Positions 32,800 to 44,845 are shown, counted from the first letter of the stretch. The stretch is DNA of 64,000 bases from Dichetophora obliterata (GCA_963920525.1 OY986438.1:51843753-51907752); one strand, 5' to 3'. Notes: a model not told the origin generated them from the sequence alone. Program-made: numbers and translations.

Positions 32800-33035
32800 G
32801 CGTCGTACGTTTTTGTACGACAGCGACTTTTACAAATGCATACACGTCGTGCAGTGCCATGTCGTACAGAAATGTACGACACAAAAAAGCCTATATAAAA
32901 TAAAAAGTAAGGGTCACAATGGACTAGGGATATCTCAGAAATCGTTTTTTATCACTAATACACTCATTTAACAAAAAAAATGTTTGGCCTCCTGGGAAGG
33001 TTTGCGTCAAAACCGCTTGGCACTCAATGTGTTAA
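32800..33035 (-). mobile_element. piggyBac element 5' end, TTAA boundary
   Basis: Upstream of the transposase (minus strand) there are two hairpins, GTCGTACGTTTTTGTACGAC (32802-32821) and GTCGTACAGAAATGTACGAC (32863-32882), sharing the 7-base arms GTCGTAC/GTACGAC. The likely end is TTAACACATTGAGTGCC on the minus strand, with TTAA at 33032-33035; hAT coding sequence starts right after it. The opposite end was not found. Confidence 0.5.
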
Positions 33036-33390
33036 GTCTGATGGAGATTTGAGTTGCGATGAAATTTTAAATCTGCAGCACTATATCGAGGACATTCAGG
33101 CAACACCGATCAAAATAGTAAACTTTATCAAAAAGAACAATCTTCAAAAGTTACATCCCAACACCTGAACACCGCTGCGTATTCTATTAAAAATACCAGT
33201 GACCGTTGCAAGTGGCGAACTTAGTTTTTCTAAACTAATGTTGATAAAAATGTTTTTCGGCTTACAATGTCTCGAAAAATATTAACTAGTTTGGCCTCGC
33301 TGTCCATTGCAATCAATTTGCAGAAAAGTTAGATTTTGACAGTCTTATCAGAACTTTTTCCGACATAAAAGCTAGGAAAATAAGATTTTT
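33034..33390 (+). pseudogene. hAT transposase C-terminal relic (ZMYM1-like)
   Basis: It reads KSDGDLSCDEILNLQHYIED, then LQKLHPNT-stop and, in the next frame, TPLRILLKIPVTVASGELSF followed by SKLMLIKMFF. The IPVTVASGE-SFSKL-LIK block is the hAT dimerisation domain. Later parts (VWPRCPLQSI..., KVRF-stop-QSYQNFF) carry stops. The frame begins exactly where the piggyBac boundary TTAA ends, so the piggyBac seems to have inserted into this older hAT relic; its upstream half was not found on the far side. Confidence 0.75.
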
Positions 33391-34187
33391 GTTAATTTTT
33401 AATTTTTGTTTTTCATGAAATGGTTCGTGGTTCACTGACACACAGTGTATTAGGTACGTGCGCACATTGTTTAGGTAATGGATGGTTTAAATATGTTATT
33501 ATTAATAATAATAAATACATGTTTGTAGTTTTCTGGTAATTCAATAATAAATATGGTATAAAATTGAAAAGAAGTTTGTTTTAATTATAATAATATACCA
33601 GTAAAAAAGCCTGTCTTACGACAGGTCCTTCGCACACTTCCTTTTTAGAGCCATTTGCCGAAAGCACTTTTTCTCTTCTTAAAGCTTTATTTTTTATTAA
33701 ATTTATTTTTGAAACATACAAATGTACAACTTTAAATAACACTTTACGTATTGAAGCAGTGTTGAAAAGTTAGTTAGATCAAAAACTAACTATTGTAAAA
33801 ACCTAATATTGTCACTGATAAGTATCAAATATATTTTCTGTGCATACTTTCAGGCTAAACAATTTTAAGAACAGCTTGTCTTTTAAATGTACTTTACCGT
33901 CAAAAAATAATTACAGTTTGAGAAGTTCTGTGTACGGAGCAGCATGCTTGCTTTTTATGTATTAAGATGTGCATACTTTCAACAGTTTGAAAGATATTGG
34001 ACACGGAGCAGCGTGCCGGCCTTTAATATATTAAGGGGATGGTACAGTTTTAAAGCCGAAAAAAGGCATGTTTTCATACCTAATACACCTAATACCTAAA
34101 AGTTGTTTTTATCAAAAATCAAAACTAAAAAAATCAATAAAAGGGTATAATTTTTTAATCTTACTCAGAATTATCAACGCCAGATCC
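33391..34187. other. Non-coding interval with a doubled block
   Basis: CAGTTTGAGAAGTTC...TACGGAGCAGCATGC (about 33914-33970) recurs diverged as CAGTTTGAAAGATATT...ACACGGAGCAGCGTGC (about 33981-34035), each followed by a TATTAAG. No coding sequence. It may be the flank or 3' debris of the LINE to its right. Confidence 0.5.
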
Positions 34188-34349
34188 TTACAGTAAAGCA
34201 CTGTCATTCAGGATGTCCAATGCATTTTTTTGCTCTTGCCTGCGTTGCATTCTACCCTCTTTACTTGTAAGCTTGCAGCTTGTACGTCGGATATGGTTAT
34301 TCGTCAAATGCGTGCGGCCATTGGTGAGCACTAGGGCCTTTAGAGATGC

Positions 34350-35668
34350 CCATTTTTTTAAAAAAAATGATAAGACTGTGTTTGTGTCAATTATTGGGAA
34401 ATATATATCCCCAGATTGAATATTGAAAAGATAACTTAAATAATCATAGGACGATGATGAATAAGTCGACTTGAAAAAGTCAGCAAAAAGATTGCAAATA
34501 CTATTATCATTATCAGACTCAACCGAATTATACTTCATAAAAGAAGGATAGGAATCAGTCTTGCGTTTTGTGTTAACAAAGTTCCAGAAGGATTTAGCAT
34601 CAGATTTGATGTTTAATTTTACTTTTGTTAAGTAGGTATTATAGGATTGTTTGCATAACTGTTGATAACTGTATTTAATCGAGGTATAGCATCCAAAATC
34701 ACATATGTTATGTGTTTTTTGATATTTTTTATAGTATTTAGATTTCAAATTCCTCATTTGTCTTAATTCATTTGTATACCATACCGGACCCGATGTCAAG
34801 GAGGCTTTCCTTTGCGGAACAGCTTTAAGAAAACAATCATTGAGCGTTCTATTAAACGCATATACCGCATCATCAAGACTCTGAGAAGATAAACTATTTG
34901 TATTAATATTTAGAATAGAATTCCAGTTTATATTAGACAAGTTATTCTTCAAAATCACGTAGTTTGTTTTTTTAAAGTTAAACTCAATAGGTGGTTGAGA
35001 ATCAGAATACTGCACAGATGGTTTTGGAAAATTTAAAATAATTTCTAATGTTGGATGATGAGAATCTTCGGGTGTAACCAGAGGATCTGATTTAGACACA
35101 GAAGCGATATTGCTGTCATCAAAAAACACCAGATCAAGCAAACGATTATTTTTGTTAAAAATGCAGTTAAGTTGGAATAGCCCTTGGATTGAGAGCTCGT
35201 TTAAAAAGTAATTATCGGATGAACTTTCAGACGAAGGTAAAAATATTTCAGGAATTTCAGAACAGCAGTTCCAAGAAACGTTTGGCAGGTTAAAATCTCC
35301 AGTTATTAAAATATGATCATTTGATTGCAGTTTTGAGCAAACTTTACTAATAGAAGCCAAATGTTTGCTATAAACTTCTAAGGTAGAAAGGGGAGGAATA
35401 TATGAGCTTGTAATAAAAAGGCTCAAGGATGTCAAGGAGGAGGACAGAATTCAATGTCCAAGGATTCTGGAATTAATAACTCTTCAGAGAAATGTGTCGC
35501 TTTGACTGCAATCAACACACCCCCACCTTTAGAGCAAATACCAGGAATGGAGTTTCTATCTTTGCGGTATATGTTAAATTTGTTGCACAGAATTTCAGTG
35601 TTTAGAGTGTTAGGTTTCGGCCAAGTTTTACTAAAAGCTTTTATATTAAAGTGAAGGTTGTGACTCAA
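34350..35668 (-). pseudogene. LINE ORF2, endonuclease part
   Basis: It starts with NTEILCNKFNIYRKDRNSIP and SKGGGVLIAV, then after a frame change at about 35435 SSYIPPLSTLEVYSKHLASI, NDHILITGDFNLPNVSW (EEP motif GDFN), NRLLDLVFFDD and EDSHHPTLEI (the SDH-like motif, here DSHH). The linker KSYYKK-type stretch (NLKSKYYKKYQ, SDAKSFWNFVNTKR) follows, as in Jockey/CR1 ORF2. The RT is cut off. Confidence 0.8.
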
Positions 35669-35742
35669 AATTAATAAATTATTTAGTTTTGTGTTAATGC
35701 CACGAACGTTTTGGTAAAGGATAAGGAACTGAGAGCAACAAT

Positions 35743-36792
35743 CTAATTTTTTTGATTCTTGTTAAAAACCGAAAAAGTAGCCAAGGAAGTTGTAGGCCGA
35801 GGTCTAGAAATAAATTCATGCACCATCGTATTGTCAGGCCAAAACTTTTGATCCAATACCTTGTGAAAAAGATCACCAGGCAAAGATATTTTAAAAGAGG
35901 ACGTAATTCGCTCGTATGAAAAATTGAATTTGTAAACAGAGATATTTTTATTTACAACATTTAGCTTAGAGTTTATATAGAATAACACGTCTTCACCGGA
36001 TGTATCAGCTGCAAAACGAGAAACAAATATAGATTTTGCAGGCTCAATAATCACATGTTCTTTATGAACAGGGGCTTTGATACTGCTATTCGATATTTGT
36101 TTCGGTATCGCTCCTGTAGAAACCGGAGTAATTTGAGAAGGTGCAGGGACCACATTTGAGGCAATACAAGTTTTAGCGTAAGTTTTTTTTTGTGGCAGAA
36201 ACGCGAGGAGAATCAGCATTTTCCTCTATGATTGGTATTGCTTCAACAGAAAGAGAAATCTGATCAGCTGACGAAGCGACCTTAGTTGGTGCGATATTAT
36301 CAGTAATTTGATCAGTATTGACAGCTCCAATTGATTGATCTTCAAGCTGTATGATCACATTAGGGAAAACAGTTAAAGCAGAAGGTAGAACAGTATTATT
36401 ATTGGGCGATGGCATGGCTATATCAGTAGTTTTAGCTGAACTACGAAGATTTTTGTTTGAACGTTTACGTTTTGGAGAATTGTAAGCTTCGTCCATAATT
36501 TTAAACTTTTAAAACAAATCTTCGTATTCACTCAGTCTATCTTGTGCGACCTTTAGATCCTTAGCCACCTCCAAAAAACCTTTCCGAGATTGTCTAATAA
36601 GGTTAAAGATCTCAACGTTTGTGAACCTGCAATCTTCACATGTCCAACGAAGTCCCTTACTTTCGTTGAGTGCATCGAAGATCCTCGCAGTCAACGCTGC
36701 ACACTTGATATGAAAAAATGAATCACACAATCAGCAAGTAACCAGCCGGTCTGATTCACCTTTTACAGCGCAGTTTCGGAAATTGCAGATCA
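35743..36792 (-). pseudogene. LINE ORF1 with PHD-like zinc finger
   Basis: Start at ATG 36790-36792. The N-terminus reads MICNFRNCAVKGESDRLVTC, stop, then LCDSFFHIKCAALTA and LRWTCEDCR: a PHD-like C-C..C-C..H-C..C-C pattern. A serine/threonine-rich linker follows in other frames (MDEAYNSPKRKRSNKNLRSS..., 36496), then the C-terminal domain (FVSRFAADTSGEDVLFYINS to FHKVLDQKFWPDNTMVHEF). PHD-type ORF1 proteins are known from the CR1/L2 group and are thought to bind RNA or histones. A TGA in the finger and shifts near 36500 and 36200 inactivate it. Confidence 0.75.
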
Positions 36793-37725
36793 TTTTCAGT
36801 TTAATAGTAAGTTTTGCAATATAGATGAAAGTAAAAGGAGAAAATTTAACTTAAATGCTTTTAATGAAAAACAGTCTATTTTGTTTAAAGACACTGTAAT
36901 GTAGAAACTTTGCAGCCCTGATTTTGTAGAACCAACGAATTGAAAGTTTAATAAGCACTAGAGTTTTTGCAGTATCGTTAAAACAGATGTAAAAAGAAAA
37001 CACGATAATTTGCTCTATAGAAACCTGTTTGCGCTAAAAACAAAACAGGAAGAAGGAAAGAAGCAAATTATAAACAAATATACATATATATATATATATA
37101 TATTTATATTAAAAATTAAATTAAATAACAAGTATTTTAAAAGGCTGTAATCCACGTTATCACGCTTCAAGATGTATGAGCACGCCGATCAAAGCTGTTT
37201 ATTTTTATTTATATATATTAATTTGGAATTTTTGGTTAAAGATATCTTTAAAAGTAAGAGCTCGCAAAAAACACGTCTAGACGGTGATTCAAAAAGAATA
37301 ATAAAGCAAAAGATCATTCATTGAAAGAGCATGCTGCAACATTTCCTGCAATTTTAACAATGATTGCAGTACCGCCTACTGATTTTGGAGAGATTTTCCA
37401 AAAAAGTTGATTGAAACTCTGTTTGTTATTCTGCGTGAAACCTGAAGGACTTAAAGCAGAATTCAGGTAAGCGAATTGCGCAGCTGCAAATCTTTATAAT
37501 AATTCAACGTTGTTAGGCATGTAAGTATAAAAATCGAGCATGAGGTCCTCTCACATGAAACGCTGTATCTTCGTTAGTTTTAGCACGATTAACTTGACAA
37601 AAATATAAAAAAATGTCCCAAAATTTTTTAAAACCATACCATCCCTTTAAGAAAATAAAAGTGCGCCAAATGCATGACTCGTCCGGGGCGCCTAAATGGT
37701 TAAAGCCGGCTCTGCGATTACGGAA
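36793..37725. other. Interval without a supported gene
   Basis: Possibly the 5'UTR of the LINE at first, then AT-rich sequence with a (TA)n run near 37084-37102. No coding signal that I trust. Confidence 0.4.
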
Positions 37726-37735
37726 TCACCAACCA

Positions 37736-37995
37736 AACCAATCGAATTCGTATGGAGATATCGGTGAGGTTTTTGCATTAATATATCTTTGCATTTCTTC
37801 GCTAAAATGTTCAATATCGGATTGGACACCACTGAAATTACAACGGCCTATAAATTCATAAACAACGTCAGCATTTGCTGATTCTTGACTTATCGATGCA
37901 CATGCAATATCCATTTCTGGCATGAACTTCGTTATTTCTCTGTTAATAAATTCATAAATTTCCAATAATGCTCCAATACACGGTTTGTAGGAAAT
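37736..37995 (-). pseudogene. hAT-like transposase fragment
   Basis: The minus frame gives ALLEIYEFINREITKFMPEM and, after some 30 residues, FSEEMQRYINAKTSPISPYE then FDWFGW and a stop. E-QRY-----------FDWF-WW is the spacing seen before the dimerisation domain of hobo/Hermes-type hAT transposases (EVQRYL...FDPLEWW). Short and diverged; the family call is tentative. Confidence 0.45.
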
Positions 37996-38164
37996 ATTTT
38001 TTTGTTTGCTCGTAGAAAATATTTGTTCGTTCGTTTGTAGAGAAAGAAAATACACTCAATTCTTTTTCTACACGGTACATAAGCAAAACGTAAAGTAAGA
38101 AGTTGAAATACTTTTAAATTTTTGCACACAAAACTGTGCAAAAAAGTAATGACTTCAATATAAA

Positions 38165-38305
38165 ATCCAAAAACATTAAACAAAGTCAATTAATTTTTAT
38201 TAAAAAAAAACATAAAAAAAGTAAGAGTAATACAAGAGAAATACAAAAGCATTAAACAAAATCAATTAATTTTTATTAAAAAAACATAAAAAAAGTAAGA
38301 GTACA
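38165..38305 (+). repeat. Tandem duplication, about 76-bp unit
   Basis: CATTAAACAAAGTCAATTAA, followed by a T/A block and AAAAAAAGTAAGAGTA, occurs from about 38173 and again from about 38250 with two small differences. AT-rich, non-coding. Confidence 0.75.
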
Positions 38306-38589
38306 ACGTAAAAACTGACTATAAAACCTTGAAGTTTGTAAACGTAAACCAGTGGTCGGCAAAGTTTTCAAGTCAGTAACACACAAAAGTCACATTTTTT
38401 TATAATATGAACATCGAGATACGAAGTTCGTAACATTTTACGCACTGAATTTGTCTCAGTAAGTAAGATAACAATTAGATTACGCATAAATAATAACAGT
38501 AAATTTCAAATATCAGGATAAATTCAAATGGCTTAGCGATAGAAATGGTTTCTAAAGACTATTTTAGAGCAAGCAAATTCAATTTCAAT

Positions 38590-39278
38590 GTTTTTAGATG
38601 ATATTATTAAGAAAATCATCGTTTGAAGTAAAATTGTTACTATCAGTTTCAAAGTTGGATTGAAAATATTCGGCAAAAAGAATAGCAGCATCATCAGCAC
38701 ACTTTGCTTTTTTATCTTTATAAAAAACTGCAGTTGAAATATTGGAAGAACTTTTTTCGATTTGACAAGTCTCCAGAAGGTTTTAGGGTTGGAATTAATT
38801 TTAGATTCAAAATCCCAGATAAATTGGTTGTAAAGATATTTATTTTAAAAATTAAATGCCCCTATATAATGCTGATACGGAACGTGGTGCATATCGGAAG
38901 CTTGAAATGGAAAAGGGTTTTCAAGAAGCGTAAATTCATTTTATTGTTTATAAAGATCAAGTCCAAGATTATATTAAGCCTATTAGCGATGCTATTAATT
39001 TGAAGCATATCAAACCTTAAAAAACTATCAAGTAAGTAAATTTCGCTAGAGCTATTAACATTAGATGAAATAAGAATATCTGTATCCCCAATATAAGACC
39101 AACATAGTTTATTTAAGTTAAAATCGCCTAACACACATAAGTTACTATTTCTATAATTAGATACCAAATTAATGACGTTATCCGTGTGGTCCTTATACAA
39201 ACTCTCTGCACTATTCGGCGGAATGTAGGATACGCAAATCAATAACTCTCCAAATAATCCACGAATTTTCACACACAT
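38590..39278 (-). pseudogene. LINE ORF2 relic (endonuclease and linker)
   Basis: From 39278: VKIRGLFGELLICVSYIPPN, NLCVLGDFNLNKLCWSY (EEP motif) and LNIILDLIFINNK. A deletion follows. Further down come YNQFIWDFESKINSNPKTFW, RLVKSKK, then after a shift TAVFYKDKKAKCADDAAILF and AEYFQSNFETDS, the region just before the RT. It belongs to the same general clade as the neighbouring LINE but is a separate copy. Truncated and shifted. Confidence 0.75.
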
Positions 39279-41139
39279 AAATTAATATGTCCACTCTTTA
39301 TCCAGTTGTAAAATCATTATTAGGTTAGTTAAAGTTTACCAAATTAATACATCTAAATATATCACGTTTGTAACTAGAGCAGGCGCAATCTTTCACTCAC
39401 TTAACAATTGTATACTTTTTCCCACATTAGTAAGATTTTTTAATCTGTATTAAAATGCATAAAATAAATAAAATTAATTTGAATTTGTTGTATATAATAA
39501 AAAAAATTGTAATTTACCTAACCCTAAAAATTAGCACAAGTCTAAGAGATTGACGATAAATCCAACTTTTAGACAAATAAGTCGACCACTTCCAAATAGC
39601 GTCATACAGTGTTTTCTTTTTGCCATAAAGAATCAATATCCGAAAAATCCCAAAAAAAAATTTGTTATCTGATAGAAAACACTTCAACTAAGAAGAATCC
39701 CAAAGGTTTTTAAATGTTTTTATTTCGTTTGGTTACACGGTGCTCTGAAAGTCTAGTATTAGAAAAACTGATAGTTTAACAAAAAAAAACCTAAATTTTG
39801 GTCAAACTTTCGAATCCTCTAATTAAGTTACTTTAAATGTCACCCTAATTAATGAAACGTATTTTAAAAACTTGTAATCAAATGCAACTAAGATAAAAAC
39901 TTTTTAACAAAAAAAAAAAAACAAATTCAAAACCACTTCAAAGTAAAAAATAATTTTAAATTACTTTTCACATTAATTCTGGGTCAAATTTTGTTAATTT
40001 ATTTATACATATAATTAAATTGGAAATCTTATTACTATAAATTTTTTCTATTTTCTATTATTATTATAAATATATTAATTTCTCCATGAATATAAAACCT
40101 TCAAAGCCGGAGCGTTTATTTTATAAAAGTCTGATTGTATGGAATTTTCTAAGTAGGACTAAAAAAAGGACTCTGTACCAAATTTTTTTCAAAATCCGGC
40201 AATGTTTACTATTTTTGGCATAAGAATGTATGAAATCAAAACACTGTGCGTCATCTTCAAAAATGTTAGCTTTCTATGTTTTAGTTTTCTTATATGCTAC
40301 TCGACTCTAACTTTATTAATACAAATTAATTGGTAGAGAAAATACTTTAAAAAGCTATTGACGTTCGTTTTTTTTTTTACCCAGCTATTATTCTGTTGAC
40401 CTCATTTCATTTAATTTTAATCGAAAACTGTTTAATTTTTATTGTTATTTTAGGAAAACTTTTTCCAGCTTTAGCTTAAAAATTTGCATAGAACTGATAT
40501 ATACTCAGTTTTCGAATAAATCAATTGCATTAAAATAAGAAAATAAAACACCAGACTTTAGTTAAAAAAAAGACTTTTTTTTAATAACCCTAAACTTTTT
40601 TAATAACCCTAAGCATCGCTTCTTCGCATTCAATACGTAATTTAACAATTATTTCTCTTCTGGGAATGTGGTTGCGAAAAAGTTAATGAAATGTTCATTT
40701 CATACTTTTGAAATAAGTTAAATAATATAATTTTTAACAAGCTTAAACGGCACTGTTATCGAAAAACATCTTTTTCGACAGAGAATTCCTTAAACCCTTT
40801 TAAAATTATGGTACCGTGTGACTCAAGCTTATCGTTTTCTTTGTTTTTGTTTTTATGACGGTTAGAATTATATGCAACCTTTTCAACTCTATTTATTAAG
40901 CATTTGAACAACATCCTTTCAGATACTCATATTATTCAAGTAGTTTTGTTTTTGTCTTATTTTGAAGTTTTTGTCGTCTGTATCGCTTCATCGCAAAATC
41001 CTTGAACAATTAATATAATTGGCCAAATCGCAGTCGAGGGTATGAAATGGTAGGCAAATAAAAATGTCTGCGTATTAGCCGATTACGATTACGATGCTCA
41101 ATAAAATTCAATTCGAAAAACCTACTGTAATTTTCTCTT
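39279..41139. other. AT-rich interval, no gene seen
   Basis: About 1.9 kb with homopolymer runs and a short duplication (TTTTTTAATAACCCTAA, about 40577-40613). No coding sequence or transposon ends recognised. Confidence 0.55.
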
Positions 41140-42180
41140 AACGTGCCACTAGCTTGCTTGGCAGTTTCCGTTTCCGTTGCCGCCGTCATCCATCCAATTT
41201 ACACACACAACCCACAGCAGACAGCAGGGTAAGACAATACCAAATCACAAACAAACGCACACACACACCAGAACAACACTCATTACCAAATAAAAAAGAA
41301 CAGCGTTAAGACCATCTCTGAACTCATATTCGAACGGAATGGACAAAGGGCAGACAGACAGTGATACAGGCAGACGTACAACATAGGATGTATTCACACA
41401 GTTACAATTCCATAACCAAACAGCAATAAAAGCAGGCTAGCAGCCAGGACTTTTCGGATTTTCTACCGCTTTCATTGAAAGCTTCTTTCAGTTCAGTAAA
41501 GTTCACTGCAGTACTGTTCTATCCCATTAATAAAAGCTCACAAAAGACGTTCACGAAGAATAGAAAAAACACAACCAAAAAAAGGAGAAATAAAAAAAAA
41601 ATCAGAAAATAAAACAGAAGAAAGAAAAACTTTGCATAATTAAAATCTTTCTTTTCTTTAACGCTATTCGCAATAAAACCAACGAAATACCTAAAGAATC
41701 TAAATGGTTCTCGGACTGCCTACTGTGCCACTCCCCACACTTGTCATTCATGGCAAAAAGTGAAAATTACATTTCCAAATGAACGGAAATGAAATTGTAA
41801 AGAAAATAAATAACAAACCAACCAAAAACATAAATCCAAAGCGTTAAATGAGTGGCAGGAACATCGGTTGGCACTGCTCTGGAACAAGAAAACAAGGCAA
41901 ACAAATTGTAGTGGAAAACTTTTTCAAAGTTTATTCGTTCTGTGCGAATCTGTGTGTGTGTGTGCGTGTGTGTGTATGTGTGAGTGGGTCTTTGTGAACA
42001 GGATGCTTCAATAAAATCCACAAAATATAACAAAATTCAACGATTTTTCGCGTTACTTCCGCTCAATTAGTGTTGATGGTGGTCGTAGCGTCGCCATTCA
42101 TACAACGATGATTTCCAAACATGACGCTGGCACCAGTTTCATTACGGCTTGGAAAGACTTTTCCAGCCTTTTATATGGTT
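41140..42180 (+). promoter_or_regulatory. Possible promoter / 5'UTR-like region
   Basis: Less AT-rich, no transposon motifs, purine/A-rich downstream part as in fly 5'UTRs. AGCAATAAAAGC lies near 41423, TTCAGTTCAGT (matching the insect initiator TCAKTY) near 41488, then an A-rich leader. A tiny frame, MVLGLPTVPLPTLVIHGKK, begins at 41706. GGGTAAGAC at 41228 could be a donor. A (TG)n tract is at 41951-41980. The TATA-like to initiator spacing (about 60) is too long for a normal TATA promoter, so this is only a suggestion. Confidence 0.25.
41949..41982. repeat. (TG)n microsatellite
   Basis: TG dinucleotides with two interruptions. It produces the histidine/threonine-rich minus frame over 41767-42033, which is not a gene. 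Confidence 0.85.
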
Positions 42181-42332
42181 TGTACGTAAATTCAGGTCAA
42201 CGAAGGTTGTATTCATTATTAAGTGTTAATGCAGCTTATTATTTCATATTTTATTGTTATGACTTAAAGCATTAAAGTGCATAATCTATGTTTAAAAAAT
42301 AGCAGTTAAATAAAGTTAAACTGTTTGCATTA

Positions 42333-42520
42333 ACCGTAGTCCTACGTTGGTGTAGAAAACTGCATATTTTTTAATTTTTATAAATGTCCAAAACCGTTTT
42401 GTTTTGGGATAAAATCAAACTTACATGATTTTTATTTTATGCTAAGTGTAGACCGAAATCATGTTCCTTGTAGTATCTCAATTATACATTTTTGAGTTTT
42501 GCTCAACGTAGGACTACGGT
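42333..42520. mobile_element. PIF/Harbinger-like MITE 2
   Basis: A 188-bp element with 17-bp perfect inverted ends ACCGTAGTCCTACGTTG / CAACGTAGGACTACGGT and TTA on both flanks (42330-42332 and 42521-42523). The interior is AT-rich. It has a different TIR sequence from the MITE at 26117-26380 but the same target size. Confidence 0.85.
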
Positions 42521-42523
42521 TTA

Positions 42524-43439
42524 GCAGTTGAGAATTTTCAAATCTGTATCATGTACACAATAATTGTACGATTTTACTTAAGTACAAACCAGAGAGGGAA
42601 ATAACCGGATAATTTGCCGATCTTTTGAATGTGAAAGTGCTGCTCTGATTCAAAATTTCGTATCATCAAATGCTTGAATTATACATAAATTACAATTTAA
42701 TTTCATAGCAACAGCGAATGAATTCTTAAAAGAAAAATTCTTATCGCATACAAATAAATATTGCCATGACACTTGTGACACCAAATATATTCAGTCAATG
42801 AGGCTCTTAAAATTGCGTGAATGAGAGAATCGCGAGAATATTGTTGGTTGAAACAATTCCCAGTAGTTATTTTAGAGTCAATTGAAAAAACTAACTAGCT
42901 CATTTCCAGCGCAATTTGTACTTGTTATGAAATAGTACAAAAAAGTTTCAGCGTAGAACAAACAGTTCATTTTGATTTTATTTTGTTTTCTTGTCAAAAT
43001 TTTTACTGAGAAAAATTAATGCAATCTGAATTTATTTCTAAAATAAAAGAAATACATCATCTTTTACGTGATGCACTTTTTTTGATACATACAGGAGATA
43101 AAAAATAAATGCTTTTAACATTTGAATACTTTCAAACCAGTTTAAGATCTACTTTAAAACTTTATCAAAAAGTACCAGTTTGGAAATGTTCATATTTGAA
43201 CTAGATCAAATATAGGGAAATAGGAATGTTTTTGGGTATAATTGTCTTTTTGTATGGCATCAGCATGTAAAAAGCGTCAGCTCGATCCATGTAAAAAGGT
43301 ATTGTAGAGGGTCCAGTACTGGTCGTTTTTGGAACTAGTTCAGAGCTATTTAAAAGTTGGTCCAATTTCTTGCAGGGTTTATTTAGTTTGACTTGAATCC
43401 TGTTGCAATAAACTAAAATTCATATAAATTTAATTTATT
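42524..43439. other. Interval without a supported gene
   Basis: AT-rich; no coding or repeat structure that I can support. Confidence 0.5.
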
Positions 43440-44107
43440 TTCCTTAAAAGTAAAAACAAATCAAGAATTATCTTCGACAGGGTCGAAATAAAAATACCTC
43501 ATAGTGGGCGTGGTGTTCAGCAAGTTTGGCCAAAACTCAAATGCAGAACACGTTTAAGATATCAAATATAATGTGTTCAATATGCTGTTAATACATAAGT
43601 TTTTGTGTAATTTATAAAAGTTATAGTACTTTGATGACGTTACTTTGTGTGGGAGATTGGGCGAGTCTTTTAAGTAATTTAATAATTAATTTTTGTTGAG
43701 TTTTCAGAGACTTAAAAGTTTTCATATAGTAACTTTGTATGGTATTCTGACAAATTGAAACATAGCTTATTCTATTTGAGATCAAAGCTTATGTGCAAAA
43801 ATTTAAAGTTCTTACATAAAATTTATTGGCATTTTCAGAGATTTTACCAATTTTATAAAGTCACGTTGTATAGGCTTTTAACAAATTTTAAAGATATGGT
43901 AAGCATTTTACTTCAAAACTTACGTGCAAAATTCCTGTCTACAGACAGACGAGCAGAGTTACGGACAAGGTGAAAACGACTCAGGAGGTGATGCTGATCA
44001 AGCATGTATATACTTTTTTATATCTGCTACTCCTCTTTATGAGCGTTACAGAGTGACAAAGTTAGTATACCCCTTACGCAGTATGCGTAGGCGTATAACA
44101 GAGCTTT
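43440..44107 (+). repeat. Dispersed fly-type repeat (class uncertain)
   Basis: It contains AGTGGGCGTGGTGTTCAGC early and, near its end, ACAGACAGACGAGCAGAG..., CGACTCAGGAGGTGATGCTG, ATCAAGCATGTATATAC and TTAGTATACCCC. This order of blocks (GGGCGTGG, GACAGACGGAC, CGACTC, TGATCAAGAATATATATAC, ATACCC) is a very common dispersed repeat in fly genomes, probably a non-autonomous Helitron-like or related element. The small frames inside are not genes. Confidence 0.6.
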
Positions 44108-44247
44108 AAAATCGGCATTCTTATTTAGATTTTTAAGTAGAACTGAATAAAGACATAAGAATGCATTCAATAAATGCAAAAATGATTTATAAATAAAATT
44201 TCGAATTCACATTCATTTAAAAAAAAACTGATTAATTATTCATTTCA

Positions 44248-44845
44248 ATTATTTTCGTATAATGAAAAATTTTTTTATTCATTTGAATGATATTCACAAA
44301 GAATGACATTCACAAACTATTTCAGAATTTTCAATTATTCTTTCTTTATTCATTATTAATTTTTTATTCGTTATTAAGTTTTATTCATTATTAATTTTTT
44401 TATTCATTATTAATTTTTATTCATTTTAAATTTTTTATTTATCAGTCATATTTTATTCAATATGCATTTGTTATTCATTTTTATTTATGGCTTAGGAATG
44501 CAATGAAAAAAATGAGTAATGAAAAAAATAATTAATAATGAATAAAAAATGAATAATTAATAAAAAAGTAAAAAAAAATAAAGAATGAATAATGAATAAA
44601 AAAGTAATAATTAATAACAAATCTGTAATGAACAAAAAATTAATAATCAATAAAAAATTAATAATGATAAAAAATTAATTATTAATATATTATTAATTAT
44701 AAATATTAATAAATAATAAATGAAAAACGAATTAAAAATTAATAAAAAAAAAATTGAAAATTCTGAAATTCTTTTTAAATTGCATTCATTGTGAATAGCA
44801 TTCAAATGAATGAAAAAAATTGATTCATTATTCGGAATAAATAAA
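44248..44845. repeat. AT-rich foldback element
   Basis: TTTATTCATTTGAATGATAT...CACAAAGAATG...TTTCAGAATTTTCAA (about 44270-44335) recurs inverted at about 44755-44820. Between the arms lie tandem copies of TTATTCATTATTAATTTTT on the left and their reverse complements on the right, so the whole 0.6 kb folds on itself. No coding sequence. Confidence 0.75.

Larger units (their letters stand above)
34188..36792 (-). mobile_element. CR1-like LINE, 3' truncated
   Basis: ORF1 (36792-35743) and the endonuclease half of ORF2 (35668-about 34350) are present in order; the RT domain is absent. After SLKALVLTNG near 34350 the protein no longer resembles a LINE, so another sequence begins there. ORF1 shares its C-terminal domain with the LINE at 53147-57800 (SRF...LF-K-L...WP...F---P), placing both in one clade. 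Confidence 0.8.

Noticed and set aside
41767..42033. Minus frame rich in His and Thr
   Set aside because: It is produced by the (TG)n tract and shows no protein-like pattern outside it.
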